Notes: generated from the letters alone by a model not told the origin. 64,000 nucleotides of DNA from Saprospiraceae bacterium UBA7687 (GCA_002482845.1 DLGT01000058.1:40035-104034), one strand, 5' to 3'. Numbered from the stretch's first letter, positions 45,584 through 55,954 are shown. Translations and numbers: made by a program.

Positions 45584-47509
45584 ATGAAGCAATTTATAGT
45601 CACATTTTTCTCTATATTTATAATCATAAATGTCAATTTTGGTCAAGTCACATTGCCTAAATACATTAGTGATGGTATGGTGCTTCAAAGAGATCAGCCC
45701 ATTAAAATTTGGGGATTTGCTCGTCCTGATGAAAAGGTTTTGGTTAGATTTTTAGGAAAAGAATATGCTTCAGTCACACAAAATGATAGTGTTTGGTCAG
45801 TGATGCTTCCCACTCAAATCGCAGGAGGTCCACATAATATAACTATAAAAGGAAGTAATCAAATCATGGTCAAAAATGTGCTTTTTGGCGATGTGTGGCT
45901 TTGCAGTGGACAGTCCAATATGGAGTTGCCTATGGAAAGACTAAAAGATTATTATCCTGAGGTGTATCGTAGTGCCAGAAACCCAATGATTAGGCAGTTT
46001 AAAGTGCCAAGAACATATGATTTCAATACAGAAAAAGAAGACTTTTCAGAAGGCGCATGGATAGAAGTGAGTCCAAAAACGATCAAAGACTTTTCTGGTG
46101 TTGCCTACTTTTTTGCAGCCAAGATATATGAAAACGAAAAGGTTCCTATCGGTCTTATCAACAGTTCTTTGGGTGGATCGCCTGCACAGTCGTGGATGAG
46201 TGAAGAAGGTTTAAAAAAGTTTCCTGAATATCTTGATATTGCCTATCAATACAGAGATGAAAAATATGTGGATAGTATCAAAAAATACAACGACAATCGT
46301 TACCTAAATTGGTATAAAAAACTTAACGAAAGTGATGAAGGTTTAAAAAACCAATGGCAACAAACTAATATGGATCGTACTTCATGGAAAACAGCAAAAA
46401 TGCCAGCTTTATGGAGTAGTTTTGATCCAAACATGAAACCTGGAGCAATTTGGATGCACAAGACTTTTGAAGTTAATAAAAAACAGGTAGGTCAAGCAGC
46501 AAGACTATTCCTAGGATGTATTGTTGATGCAGATTCTGTGTATATTAACGGACAATTTGTAGGCACGACTTCGTACCAATATCCACCAAGAAAATACGAC
46601 ATTCCAACTTCACTTTTAAAAGAAGGGTTAAATGAAATTACCATCAGAGTCATTGACGAAAATGGTCGTGGTGGCTTTGTAAAAGATAAACCTTATGAGC
46701 TGGTATTTAAAGATAAAAGTAAAATCAATTTCGAAGGAGATTGGCTTTATAGAGTAGGATGTGAAGTGGTCAAAATCGAACCACATGTTTTTATTCAATG
46801 GAAACCACTTGGTTTGTACAATGCCATGATTCATCCACTTTTCCACTATCCGATCAAAGGAATGTTGTGGTATCAAGGTGAATCCAATGCAGGCAAGCCT
46901 GATGAATATTATGACTTAATGAATGAACTCATCCATAATTGGCGAACAGGTTGGAATAATCAAGAATTACCATTTTATTTTGTCCAATTGGCGAACTATA
47001 TGCAAGCTAAAGTAATGCCTGCGGAAAGCAATTGGGCAGCACTAAGACAACAACAATTAGACATGCTTAAAATACCAAATACCGGTATGGCAGTGACTAT
47101 AGATATTGGCGAATGGAACGATATTCATCCATTAAATAAAAAAGATGTGGGCGAAAGACTGGCACTCCATGCTTTAAAAAATCAATATGCCAAAAAGGAT
47201 ATCATTGTTTCCGGTCCTTTGGTAAAAAAGTACAAAGTCAATAAAAACAAAGTGACTTTAGAGTTTGATTATGTTCAAAATGGCATTCAAAAGGTCGATT
47301 CTTTAAAATATTTTGAATTAGCTGGCGAAGATAAAATATTTGCAAAAGCAGTAGCTGTTGTCAAAGGCAAGTCCATTGTTTTACAAAGTGATGAGATAGC
47401 TGCTCCAAAATATGTCAGATATGCTTGGGCTGACAATCCTGAAGGTGTCAATTTCTTTAATGAAGAAGGATTGCCAGCTTCGCCTTTTGAGCTAAAAATA
47501 GATTTTTAA
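45584..47509 (+). CDS. Sialate O-acetylesterase-like (SGNH/SASA) secreted esterase
   Basis: This 641-residue secreted protein has a signal peptide ending NFGQ. A SASA-type SGNH esterase domain contains GDVWLCSGQSNME (nucleophile serine) near residue 105-120 and a late DxxH-type segment DIGEWNDIHP. A beta-sandwich insert (about 285-400) divides the catalytic parts. In pentosan-degrading loci such enzymes are often acetyl-xylan or related esterases rather than sialate esterases; here it opens the arabinose operon. The araB gene follows after 18 bases. Confidence 0.9.
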   Translation: MKQFIVTFFSIFIIINVNFGQVTLPKYISDGMVLQRDQPIKIWGFARPDEKVLVRFLGKEYASVTQNDSVWSVMLPTQIAGGPHNITIKGSNQIMVKNVLFGDVWLCSGQSNMELPMERLKDYYPEVYRSARNPMIRQFKVPRTYDFNTEKEDFSEGAWIEVSPKTIKDFSGVAYFFAAKIYENEKVPIGLINSSLGGSPAQSWMSEEGLKKFPEYLDIAYQYRDEKYVDSIKKYNDNRYLNWYKKLNESDEGLKNQWQQTNMDRTSWKTAKMPALWSSFDPNMKPGAIWMHKTFEVNKKQVGQAARLFLGCIVDADSVYINGQFVGTTSYQYPPRKYDIPTSLLKEGLNEITIRVIDENGRGGFVKDKPYELVFKDKSKINFEGDWLYRVGCEVVKIEPHVFIQWKPLGLYNAMIHPLFHYPIKGMLWYQGESNAGKPDEYYDLMNELIHNWRTGWNNQELPFYFVQLANYMQAKVMPAESNWAALRQQQLDMLKIPNTGMAVTIDIGEWNDIHPLNKKDVGERLALHALKNQYAKKDIIVSGPLVKKYKVNKNKVTLEFDYVQNGIQKVDSLKYFELAGEDKIFAKAVAVVKGKSIVLQSDEIAAPKYVRYAWADNPEGVNFFNEEGLPASPFELKIDF

Positions 47510-47527
47510 CCGATACATTTTAAACCA

Positions 47528-49153
47528 ATGAATAAATACACCATCGGGCTTGATTTTGGAACAGATTCAGTGCGTGCATTGGTGGTATCGACATTGGATG
47601 GTAAGGAAGTTGCTATGGCTGTTTCATATTACAAAAGATGGAAAGATGGACTTTATTGTGAACCTTCTTTATCTCAATATCGTCAACATCCTTTGGATTA
47701 TTTAGAAGCCATGGATGAAGTTTTGGTTCAGTCTCTTGGTCAACTAAATGAAGATGTTAGAAAAAATATTGTCGGTATTTCTGTTGATACTACAGGTTCT
47801 ACACCAATAGCCGTTGACAAATCAGGAACTCCACTATCACTTTTGGACGAATTTAGCGATAATTCTAATGCTATGTTCGTTTTATGGAAAGACCATACTG
47901 CCAATCAAGAAGCTTTAGAAATCAACGAGTTGGCCCACAATTGGCATATCGATTATACTAAATATGTAGGTGGAGAATACTCTTCTGAATGGTTTTGGGC
48001 CAAAATTTTGCACATTTTAAGAAAAGACGAAAAAGTAAGATCGTCTGCTTACTCATGGATGGAACATTGTGACTGGATTTCAGCTTTTTTGTCTGGAAAA
48101 GTAGATCCAACACAACTTAAAAGATCAAGATGTGCAGCAGGCCATAAAGCTTTGTGGCATCCTGAATTTGATGGACTTCCCGAAGAAGCTTTTTTTAAAA
48201 CGTTAGATCCTTTATTAGCAGGATTAAGAGATCGAATGTTTACAGAAACGTACACTTCTGATATTTCAATTGGAAATATAGATCCTAAATTAGCAGACAA
48301 ATATGGTCTTTCACCTGATGTCAAAATAGGTGTAGGTGCTTTTGATTGTCACATGGGCGCAGTTGGTGCCAATATACAACCCTTTGATTTTGTGCGAGTG
48401 ATGGGTACTTCTACATGCGACATGGTCATTGTAGATCCTGAAATTGGAAATAACACCATTGTCAAAGGTATTTGTGGACAAGTGAATGGATCTATCATTG
48501 CAGGAATGATCGGAATGGAAGCAGGTCAGTCGGCTTATGGCGATTATTATGCTTGGTGGCAAAACCTAATGATGCAACCTGTGAAAGACATCTTGGGCGA
48601 AGAAGCCGCTTTAAATTATCAAGAAAAGTTGATTCCTTATTTGTCTGAAAAAGCTTCTTTAATCGAAGTAAAGGCAACTGATCCTGTAGCGACTGATTGG
48701 ATAAATGGCAGACGTACGCCTGATGTCGATCACACACTTAAAGCTTCTTTCACAGGCCTCGATCTCAGTGTAGACGCTGTCCGAATTTTCAAAATGATCG
48801 TGGAAGCTACTGCTTTTGGATCTCGTGCTATATTAGAAAGATTTGCAACACAAGGAATTCACATAAAACAAGTAGTTGCCATTGGCGGTGTTGCTAAAAA
48901 ATCTCCTTATGTGATGCAAACACTAAGTGATGTACTAAATATGCCTATTAAGGTGGTGAAATCTGAACAAGCTTGTGCACTAGGCGCAGCAATAAATGCA
49001 GCAGTTGCAAGTGATGTATATCCAAATGTGCAAACCGCTCAGAAAATGATGTCATCACCTGTAGAAAAAGTATATTCACCAAGAGAGACTCAAGCCAGTA
49101 TTTATAATACTTTATACCAAAAATATATCAAAATAGGCAAACATTCAATTTAA
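47528..49153 (+). CDS. araB: Ribulokinase
   Basis: This 541-residue FGGY kinase phosphorylates L-ribulose to L-ribulose 5-phosphate. It has the N-terminal GLDFGTDSVRALVV, the VDTTGSTP loop, VGAFDCHMGAVGA with the catalytic aspartate, MGTSTCDM and the late AIGGVAKKSPYVMQTLSDVL. The length and the GAFDCH motif are typical of AraB rather than XylB or GlpK. araA begins one base after its stop. Confidence 0.95.
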   Translation: MNKYTIGLDFGTDSVRALVVSTLDGKEVAMAVSYYKRWKDGLYCEPSLSQYRQHPLDYLEAMDEVLVQSLGQLNEDVRKNIVGISVDTTGSTPIAVDKSGTPLSLLDEFSDNSNAMFVLWKDHTANQEALEINELAHNWHIDYTKYVGGEYSSEWFWAKILHILRKDEKVRSSAYSWMEHCDWISAFLSGKVDPTQLKRSRCAAGHKALWHPEFDGLPEEAFFKTLDPLLAGLRDRMFTETYTSDISIGNIDPKLADKYGLSPDVKIGVGAFDCHMGAVGANIQPFDFVRVMGTSTCDMVIVDPEIGNNTIVKGICGQVNGSIIAGMIGMEAGQSAYGDYYAWWQNLMMQPVKDILGEEAALNYQEKLIPYLSEKASLIEVKATDPVATDWINGRRTPDVDHTLKASFTGLDLSVDAVRIFKMIVEATAFGSRAILERFATQGIHIKQVVAIGGVAKKSPYVMQTLSDVLNMPIKVVKSEQACALGAAINAAVASDVYPNVQTAQKMMSSPVEKVYSPRETQASIYNTLYQKYIKIGKHSI

Positions 49154-49154
49154 T

Positions 49155-50645
49155 ATGGTTCAAACAAATCCACCTCACGAAATATGGTTCATCACAGGTA
49201 GTCAAACACTTTATGGTGATGAAACGCTAAAGAAAGTCGCTGAAAATTCGGCTCAAATCGTTGACTATTTGAATGAAAAAAAATTGCCTGTTCATGTAAT
49301 ATTAAAGCCCACAGCTAAATCGACAGAAGAAATTAGTGGTTTGTGCAGAGAAGCAACCTATAATAAAAATTGTATTGGCATTATCACATGGATGCATACT
49401 TTTTCACCAGCTAAGATGTGGATTTCAGGTTTAAAAAATCTTCAAGTGCCCTTACTTCATTTGCATACTCAGTTCAATAGGGATATTCCTTTTGATAGTA
49501 TCGATATGGACTTTATGAATCTCAACCAATCCGCACATGGAGACCGAGAGTTTGCCCATATCCTGACTAGAATGAAGATACATCGCAAAATTGTAGTCGG
49601 TCATTACCAATCAGAAAGTGTCTGTACGAAAATCCAAGATTGGATGAGATTGTGTATTGGAAAAGACGCTATTCAAAATTTAAAAGTGGCTAGGTTTGGC
49701 GACAATATGCGTTATGTTTCTGTGACCGAGGGAGATAAAGTAGCAGCGGAAATGCAGTTTGGTTTTTCTATTAATACGTTTGGAGTAGGGGATTTGGTAG
49801 CTAATATCCAAGCTATTTCTGAACAAGATGTTATGGGGCTAGTCAGGATTTACGAGGATACATACTTTGTATCATCAACTTTACTAGCTAATGGACAACA
49901 ACGAAATGCATTATTGGAAGCCGCACGGATAGAATTAGGTATCAAATCGTTCCTAACTACACACGGTTGTCATGCCTATACCAATACTTTTGAAGATCTT
50001 CATGGTTTATCACAACTGCCAGGCATTGCATCTCAAAGACTTATGGCAGATGGATACGGATTTGGAGCTGAAGGAGATTGGAAAACATCTGCAATACTTC
50101 ATGTAATGAAAAAAATGGCCTTTGGTCTGTCAGGTGGCAATTCCTTTATGGAAGATTATACTTATCATTTTGAACCTGGCAGTGAGATGGTTCTTGGTAG
50201 TCATATGCTAGAGATTTGTCCTTCCATAGCTGAAGAAAACATCCAATGTGAAGTACATCCTTTGGGCATTGGAGGAAAAGCAGATCCTATTCGTTTGGTT
50301 TTTAACGCTAAAGAAGGTCCTGCTATCAATGTCTCGTTGGTGGATCTTGGCCATAGATTCAGATTAATCATTCAAAAAGTAGAAGGTTTGAAGGTACGCC
50401 AAGAATTTCCATTGCTTCCTACTGCTAGAGCATTGTGGAAACCATTGCCAAATATGGAGATTGGCTTAGAAGCTTGGTTGCTTTCTGGTGGAGCGCACCA
50501 CACAGTGTATTCACAAAATCTTAGCGCTGAACTAATGGCAGACTTTGGCGAAATGTTGGGTATCGAGACGATAGTGATTGATGAAAAAACAGATATCCAA
50601 GGCTTAAAACAAATATTAAAAATCAACGAAATCTATTACCGATGA
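49155..50645 (+). CDS. araA: L-arabinose isomerase
   Basis: This 496-residue Mn-dependent enzyme converts L-arabinose to L-ribulose. It opens with IWFITGSQTLYGDE, a family signature. The metal/catalytic residues lie in DGYGFGAEGDWKT (Glu), SFMEDYTYHFEPG (Glu), LGSHMLEICPS (His) and SGGAHHTVYS (His), matching E306, E333, H350 and H449 of the E. coli enzyme by context. It overlaps araD by four bases. Confidence 0.97.
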   Translation: MVQTNPPHEIWFITGSQTLYGDETLKKVAENSAQIVDYLNEKKLPVHVILKPTAKSTEEISGLCREATYNKNCIGIITWMHTFSPAKMWISGLKNLQVPLLHLHTQFNRDIPFDSIDMDFMNLNQSAHGDREFAHILTRMKIHRKIVVGHYQSESVCTKIQDWMRLCIGKDAIQNLKVARFGDNMRYVSVTEGDKVAAEMQFGFSINTFGVGDLVANIQAISEQDVMGLVRIYEDTYFVSSTLLANGQQRNALLEAARIELGIKSFLTTHGCHAYTNTFEDLHGLSQLPGIASQRLMADGYGFGAEGDWKTSAILHVMKKMAFGLSGGNSFMEDYTYHFEPGSEMVLGSHMLEICPSIAEENIQCEVHPLGIGGKADPIRLVFNAKEGPAINVSLVDLGHRFRLIIQKVEGLKVRQEFPLLPTARALWKPLPNMEIGLEAWLLSGGAHHTVYSQNLSAELMADFGEMLGIETIVIDEKTDIQGLKQILKINEIYYR

Positions 50646-51343
50646 GCGTTTACCTATCTTTAAAACAAGAATGTTATGAAGCCAATATGCTCCTTCCTGA
50701 ACTCAATCTAGTACTATTTACGTTTGGGAATGTGAGTTGTGTGGATAGAAATCATGGTGTGTTTGCGATCAAACCAAGTGGTGTACCATATAATGTTTTG
50801 AAGGTGGAAGATATCGTTATTTGTGACTTTGAAGGTAAAGTAGTGGAAGGGACATTGCGTCCATCATCAGATACGAATACACATGCGCTTTTATATAAAA
50901 CGTGGTCAGATATTGGCGGTATTGCACATACACATTCAACGTATGCTACTGCTTGGGCGCAATCCTTGATGGATATTCCCATTCTAGGTACCACGCATGC
51001 GGATTATCTCACCGTCGATATTCCTTGTGCACCACCGATGAAAGACGAATATATCCAAGGTAATTACGAACACAATACTGGTTTTCAAATCATCGATTGT
51101 TTGAAAGAAAAAGGACTGGATTATAGAGATGTGGAAATGATTTTGGTAGGAAGTCATGCGCCTTTTACGTGGGGCAAAAATGCAGCAAAAGCAGTACATA
51201 ATAGTGCCGTATTAGAACAATGTGCACAAATGGCTTACATCTCTACTCAGATCAATCCAAATGTACCTCGACTCAAAGAAGCATTGATCCGGAAACACTT
51301 TGAGCGAAAACATGGACCTGATTCTTATTACGGACAAACATAA
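50642..51343 (+). CDS. araD: L-ribulose-5-phosphate 4-epimerase
   Basis: This 233-residue class II aldolase-fold enzyme makes D-xylulose 5-phosphate from L-ribulose 5-phosphate and so joins the arabinose route to the xylose route. Zinc ligands are seen in GIAHTHSTYATAWAQ (two His) and GSHAPFTWGK (His), with TTHADYL and a GNVS motif near the N terminus. Its ATG overlaps the araA stop (ATGA), indicating translational coupling. Confidence 0.96.
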   Translation: MSVYLSLKQECYEANMLLPELNLVLFTFGNVSCVDRNHGVFAIKPSGVPYNVLKVEDIVICDFEGKVVEGTLRPSSDTNTHALLYKTWSDIGGIAHTHSTYATAWAQSLMDIPILGTTHADYLTVDIPCAPPMKDEYIQGNYEHNTGFQIIDCLKEKGLDYRDVEMILVGSHAPFTWGKNAAKAVHNSAVLEQCAQMAYISTQINPNVPRLKEALIRKHFERKHGPDSYYGQT

Positions 51344-51385
51344 AGTCAATATCTATATTAACATCACCTTCAAAATCAAAACCAC

Positions 51386-53008
51386 ATGCAACTTTTAGAC
51401 ACTTTTGATTGGATAGTAATAGGCGTTTATTTCGCTATTTTATTCGGTTTGGCTATTTGGGTCATTCTTCAGAAAACAGAAAATACAGAAGATTACTTCC
51501 TTGCCGGTAGGAATATTGGTTGGTTTGTGGTCGGTGCATCCATTTTTGCATCCAATATTGGTTCTGAACATGTGGTAGGACTAGCAGGAACGGGTGCCGC
51601 AGGAAAGTTTCCACTGATCATTTATGAGTTGCATGCTTGGTTGGTCTTGATGATGGGTTGGGTCTTTCTTCCTTTTTATGCGAGAAGTGGTGTATTTACG
51701 ATGCCTGAATTTCTAGAAAAAAGATTTGATGCCCGATCAAGAAGGTTTTTATCTATCATTTCTTTGATAGCCTACATCATTACCAAAGTCTCCGTAACCA
51801 TTTATGCAGGTGGCATCGTCGTCGCATCGCTTTTGGGCATCGAGTTTTGGACAGGTGCGTTGGCAACCGTTATATTGACTGGACTTTATACTGTACTTGG
51901 TGGTATGAGAGCTGTGGTTTATACAGAAGCTTTACAAGCGGTGGTTTTAGTGGTTGGCGCTGCTGCTTTGACAGTGATGGGATTGGATGCTGTAGGTGGA
52001 TGGGAAAGTATGAAAACAGAATTGACACCTCAGTTTTTTAATATGTGGAGATCTGCTTCTGATCCCGAATTTCCTTGGCCTTCCTTATTTATTACTAGTA
52101 CCGTTGTAGGTATTTGGTATTGGTGTACTGATCAATATATCGTGCAAAGAGCACTTGCTGCCAAAGATCTTAAAGAAGGCAGACGTGGTACGATATTCGG
52201 AGCTTTGTTGAAGTTAATGCCCGTTTTTTTATTCCTTATTCCTGGTGTCATTGCCTTGGTTTTGAAACAACGGGGCGAACTACATTGGGAGAAATCTGAC
52301 GAAGCTTTTGCTACGTTAATGACAGCTATTTTGCCTAGTGGCATGCGTGGATTGGTAGCCGCTGGATTGTTGGCTGCTTTGATGAGTTCACTTGCATCGG
52401 TATTTAATTCTTGCTCTACACTTTTTACCATCGATATTTACAGGAAAAAATATCCCGATACGCCAGAGAAAAAATTGGTCAACATAGGACGAATAGCTAC
52501 TGTAGTAGTTGTAATAGCTGGTATTGTTTGGATTCCCATTATGGCAAATATTTCAGGCGTGCTTTATGAATATTTACAATCCGTACAAGCTTATATTGCG
52601 CCACCTATCACGGTAGTATTTTTATTAGGTATTTTTATTCCTAGGATCAATAGTAATGGCGCTTACGCCACTTTAGTTGGTGGTTTTATCCTTGGCGGAA
52701 TAAGAATTGCCTTAGAAGTATTCTCAAAAAATGGAACGATCTCCGAAGGATTTTTCTACAACTTAGGTATGATGAATTTCCTACATTTTGGCGTCATTTC
52801 CTTAGTGTTGAGTTTAGCCATTGCTATCATTGTAAGTATGTTTTATCCTGCACCTTCTGCAGAAAAAGTGGCGGGACTTACGTACAGTACCTTGTCTCCT
52901 GCACAGATTAGTGAAAATAAAAACAGTTATAATTGGGTAGACATCGCTTCTTCCATCTTTATATTGGCAATCGTAATTTTTGTAATGGTTTACTTTAATG
53001 GCAAATAA
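51386..53008 (+). CDS. SSS-family sodium/sugar symporter
   Basis: This inner-membrane Na+/solute carrier of 540 residues belongs to the solute:sodium symporter family, close to the vSGLT type. It has about 14 helices, the GRNIGWFVVGASIFASNIGSEH-type helix-one region and a WYWCTDQYIVQRALAAKD motif characteristic of SGLT-like sugar carriers. Position between araD and the aldose epimerase gene suggests L-arabinose (possibly xylose or galactose) uptake. It is 42 bases downstream of araD, in the same operon. Confidence 0.95.
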   Translation: MQLLDTFDWIVIGVYFAILFGLAIWVILQKTENTEDYFLAGRNIGWFVVGASIFASNIGSEHVVGLAGTGAAGKFPLIIYELHAWLVLMMGWVFLPFYARSGVFTMPEFLEKRFDARSRRFLSIISLIAYIITKVSVTIYAGGIVVASLLGIEFWTGALATVILTGLYTVLGGMRAVVYTEALQAVVLVVGAAALTVMGLDAVGGWESMKTELTPQFFNMWRSASDPEFPWPSLFITSTVVGIWYWCTDQYIVQRALAAKDLKEGRRGTIFGALLKLMPVFLFLIPGVIALVLKQRGELHWEKSDEAFATLMTAILPSGMRGLVAAGLLAALMSSLASVFNSCSTLFTIDIYRKKYPDTPEKKLVNIGRIATVVVVIAGIVWIPIMANISGVLYEYLQSVQAYIAPPITVVFLLGIFIPRINSNGAYATLVGGFILGGIRIALEVFSKNGTISEGFFYNLGMMNFLHFGVISLVLSLAIAIIVSMFYPAPSAEKVAGLTYSTLSPAQISENKNSYNWVDIASSIFILAIVIFVMVYFNGK

Positions 53009-53009
53009 C

Positions 53010-54170
53010 ATGAGCAATAAATTTCCCCTAATTCTAATAATCGTATACTTCATTATCATGAATGGATGTAAAGAAAAATCCGACAGTACTCAAGTGTCAG
53101 CATCACAAAATAGTGAAATCATAAAAACCGATTTTGGCCAATTGTCTGATGGATCAATGAGTAGTTTGTACACACTTACCAATAAAAATGGCGTTAAAGT
53201 TTCCATTACGGACTTTGGCGGCATCATTGTCTCCGTATTGGTTCCCGATAAATCTGGCGTTATGGCTGATTTGGTTTTGGGTTATGATAGTGTGGCTCTG
53301 TATGAAAAAAACAATCCTTACTTCGGTGCCATCATTGGTAGGTATGGCAATAGAATTGCAAAAGGTAACTTTTCCATTGATGGGAAATCATACCAATTAG
53401 CTACCAATGACAATACCAATCATCTCCACGGTGGCGTCAAAGGTTATGACAAAGTGATGTGGAATGTCCAAACTGTAGAAGGCGAAGAACCGTCTTTGGT
53501 GATGTCTTACCTAAGCGAAGATATGGAAGAAGGATATCCAGGTAATTTACAAAATAAAGTCACCTACACATTAACCAATGAAAACGCTATAAAAATAGAT
53601 TTTGAAGCCACTACGGATAAGCCAACCATTGTAAATATGTGTAATCATAGCTACTTCAATCTTAATGGCGGACAATCAGATATTTTGGATCATTCCCTGC
53701 AGATTTTTGCCGATAAGTATTGTGCTGTAGATAAATCCCTCATTCCTTTGGTAGGTCTTGCTGATGTCGCAAACACACCTTTCGATTTTAGAGCATTTAA
53801 AAATATCGGAACTGACATAAACAAAGATGATATTCAACTTAAAAATGGTTTGGGTTATGATCATAATTGGGTACTAAACCAAAAAACATCTTCAGAAATG
53901 AAGTTGGCAGCCATATTACAAGATAGCTTGAGTGGTCGTACCTTAACAGTTGAGACGACTGAACCCGGTATTCAGTTTTATTCTGGCAATTTTCTAGATA
54001 GTACGATTGTGGGCAAATATGGTGTAAAGTATAACAAACGATCAGGACTTTGTTTGGAAACACAACATTTTCCAGATTCACCTAATAGACCAGATTTTCC
54101 TTCTACACTGCTTAAACCTGGAGAGAAATACGCAAGCACTACCACTTATACTTTTGGTTTAATTCAATGA
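53010..54170 (+). CDS. galM: Aldose 1-epimerase lipoprotein
   Basis: Aldose 1-epimerase (mutarotase) interconverts sugar anomers. From the ATG at 53010 it is a 386-residue protein with a lipoprotein signal (Cys20 in IMNGC), so it works in the periplasm or at the outer membrane. An ATG 12 bases upstream overlaps the symporter stop and is less likely. Motifs are GRYGNRIAKG, HLHGGVKGYDKVMW, NHSYFNLNG (catalytic His) and CLETQHFPDSPN (catalytic Glu). It probably prepares the anomer taken by the adjacent SSS carrier. Confidence 0.94.
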   Translation: MSNKFPLILIIVYFIIMNGCKEKSDSTQVSASQNSEIIKTDFGQLSDGSMSSLYTLTNKNGVKVSITDFGGIIVSVLVPDKSGVMADLVLGYDSVALYEKNNPYFGAIIGRYGNRIAKGNFSIDGKSYQLATNDNTNHLHGGVKGYDKVMWNVQTVEGEEPSLVMSYLSEDMEEGYPGNLQNKVTYTLTNENAIKIDFEATTDKPTIVNMCNHSYFNLNGGQSDILDHSLQIFADKYCAVDKSLIPLVGLADVANTPFDFRAFKNIGTDINKDDIQLKNGLGYDHNWVLNQKTSSEMKLAAILQDSLSGRTLTVETTEPGIQFYSGNFLDSTIVGKYGVKYNKRSGLCLETQHFPDSPNRPDFPSTLLKPGEKYASTTTYTFGLIQ

Positions 54171-54186
54171 TCTTCAAAAAATAAAT

Positions 54187-55743
54187 ATGATGTTTAATTT
54201 TATTTCAAAATCAATTTTTACTACTATTCTACTTTGTGTTGTCCAAGTTGGTATTGCACAAAGCCCTGTAAAAATCATTGTCAATTCAGACATCGAAAAA
54301 GAAAAAATCAATAAACATATTTACGGTCATTTTGCGGAGCATCTCGGACGATGTGTGTATGACGGTATCTACGTTGGTGACAATAATACCAAAATAAAAC
54401 ACGAAAATGGTGTTCGTACCGATATCATCCAAGCGCTCAAAGACTTAAAAGTACCAAATCTCAGATGGCCAGGCGGATGTTTTGCTGATGCTTACCAATG
54501 GAAAAATGGCATCGGCCCAAAAGCGGAAAGACCCAAAATGGTCAATCTTTGGTGGGGCAGAAATGTAGAAGACAATAGCTTCGGTACCCATGAGTTTCTA
54601 GACTTGTGTGAAAAAATAGGCACACAACCATATCTAGCTGCCAATGTAGGTAGCGGATCTGTTCAGGACTTGATGGATTGGGTGGATTATGTCAATAGTA
54701 CTAAACCGAGTGAAATGGTGTTATTACGACAGAAAAATGGTAGAAAAGATCCTTGGAATGTCAAACTCTGGGGCGTAGGTAATGAAGCTTGGGGATGTGG
54801 TGGCAATATGACAGCAGATTATTATGCCAATGTATATCGCCAATACGCAACGTTTATGACAGATTGGACTAATGGTTCTGGTTTGTACCGTATTGCTTCA
54901 GGTGCGACAGATGGAGAATACGCTTGGACGGAATCGCTGATGAAAAATATCCCACACAATATGGTTTCAGGATTGGCGCTGCATCATTATTCTGTATTGT
55001 CATGGGCAGAAAAAGGACCTTCGGTAGGATTCACAGAGGCACAATATTTCAAAACCATGCACGAAGCATTCAAGATAGATGAATTTATCAAAGGGCATTC
55101 GACGATTATGGATAAATATGACCCACAAAATAAAGTGTCCCTTATTGTAGACGAATGGGGCGGCTGGTATGAAACGGAAGGAGGTGGATCTGCACTGTAC
55201 CAACAAAACACCATGCGTGATGCTATGATTGCAGGGTTGACACTCAATATTTTTCATAATAATGCTCGTAGAGTCAAAGGGGCAAACCTTGCACAAGTAG
55301 TTAATGTATTGCAGTCGGTGATTCTGACCAAAGAAGAAAAAATGATCTTGACACCTACATATCATGTGATGCGTATGTACAACGTGCACCAAGATGCCCA
55401 TCTATTAGATGCTAATGTTTTGAATGGCACAAATTATGAGTTTAATGGCCAAAAAATACCAAATATTTCTGTTTCTGCATCCAAGGATAGTACAGGAGTA
55501 GTGACTATTTCTGTAGTAAATCTTCATTATACTAAAACAGAAAAAATAGACATTGATCTTCGTGGTCAGGCCTTCACTTCATGTACAGGAGAATTGCTTA
55601 CTTCTGCAAAAATAGATGACCACAACTCCTTTGAAAATGGAAATAAGATCACTCCAAAATCTATTAAAAACATCGTTATTAAAAATAATCTCTTGAATGT
55701 GGAAATTCCACCTTTTTCAGTAGCAGTGTATCGTTTGAAATAA
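54187..55743 (+). CDS. GH51 alpha-L-arabinofuranosidase, secreted
   Basis: This 518-residue retaining enzyme releases L-arabinose from arabinoxylan or arabinan. It has a signal peptide (about 1-25, ending GIAQ), a (beta/alpha)8 barrel with LRWPGGCFADAYQWK, acid/base E200 in GVGNEAWG and nucleophile E323 in VDEWGGWY, and a C-terminal beta-sandwich. It closes the arabinose operon 16 bases after galM and is followed by palindromic repeats. Most characterised GH51 enzymes are cytoplasmic, but exported forms are frequent in Bacteroidota. Confidence 0.96.
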   Translation: MMFNFISKSIFTTILLCVVQVGIAQSPVKIIVNSDIEKEKINKHIYGHFAEHLGRCVYDGIYVGDNNTKIKHENGVRTDIIQALKDLKVPNLRWPGGCFADAYQWKNGIGPKAERPKMVNLWWGRNVEDNSFGTHEFLDLCEKIGTQPYLAANVGSGSVQDLMDWVDYVNSTKPSEMVLLRQKNGRKDPWNVKLWGVGNEAWGCGGNMTADYYANVYRQYATFMTDWTNGSGLYRIASGATDGEYAWTESLMKNIPHNMVSGLALHHYSVLSWAEKGPSVGFTEAQYFKTMHEAFKIDEFIKGHSTIMDKYDPQNKVSLIVDEWGGWYETEGGGSALYQQNTMRDAMIAGLTLNIFHNNARRVKGANLAQVVNVLQSVILTKEEKMILTPTYHVMRMYNVHQDAHLLDANVLNGTNYEFNGQKIPNISVSASKDSTGVVTISVVNLHYTKTEKIDIDLRGQAFTSCTGELLTSAKIDDHNSFENGNKITPKSIKNIVIKNNLLNVEIPPFSVAVYRLK

Positions 55744-55771
55744 TATCTTTACTTCTTATTAATTAAAAATA

Positions 55772-55884
55772 ACCCCATAGGGGTGATATATTTTTAACCA
55801 CGGATGTAAATCCGTGGTTAAAAAGGAAAACTAACTTGATTTTGGCGCTATTTTTGCCTGTAAGTTGCAAAAAATGTGACAAAA
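55772..55884. repeat. Composite palindromic repeat (REP/MITE-like), copy B
   Basis: ACCCC-ATA-GGGGT (55772-55784) is followed by a perfect 15-bp hairpin, arms 55791-55805 and 55810-55824 with loop GTAA, built around AACCACGGAT. The block 55840-55884 is conserved with copy A (37 of 45). The dehydratase gene begins 70 bases beyond. The order of hairpin, spacer and conserved block is the same as in copy A. Confidence 0.65.
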
Positions 55885-55954
55885 TTGAATTAGAAATATA
55901 TAAATCTTAGTAGTTATTTTTAATTAATAAATCACTCCTAAAAACATAATACAA

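Noticed and set aside
55000..55401. Antisense frame of 133 codons inside the GH51 gene
   Set aside because: The sense strand has the GH51 catalytic motifs and signal peptide; the antisense product has no recognisable features.
55791..55824. Terminator of the arabinose operon
   Set aside because: The 15-bp hairpin is perfect but no T-run follows; its form fits the palindromic repeat family better.
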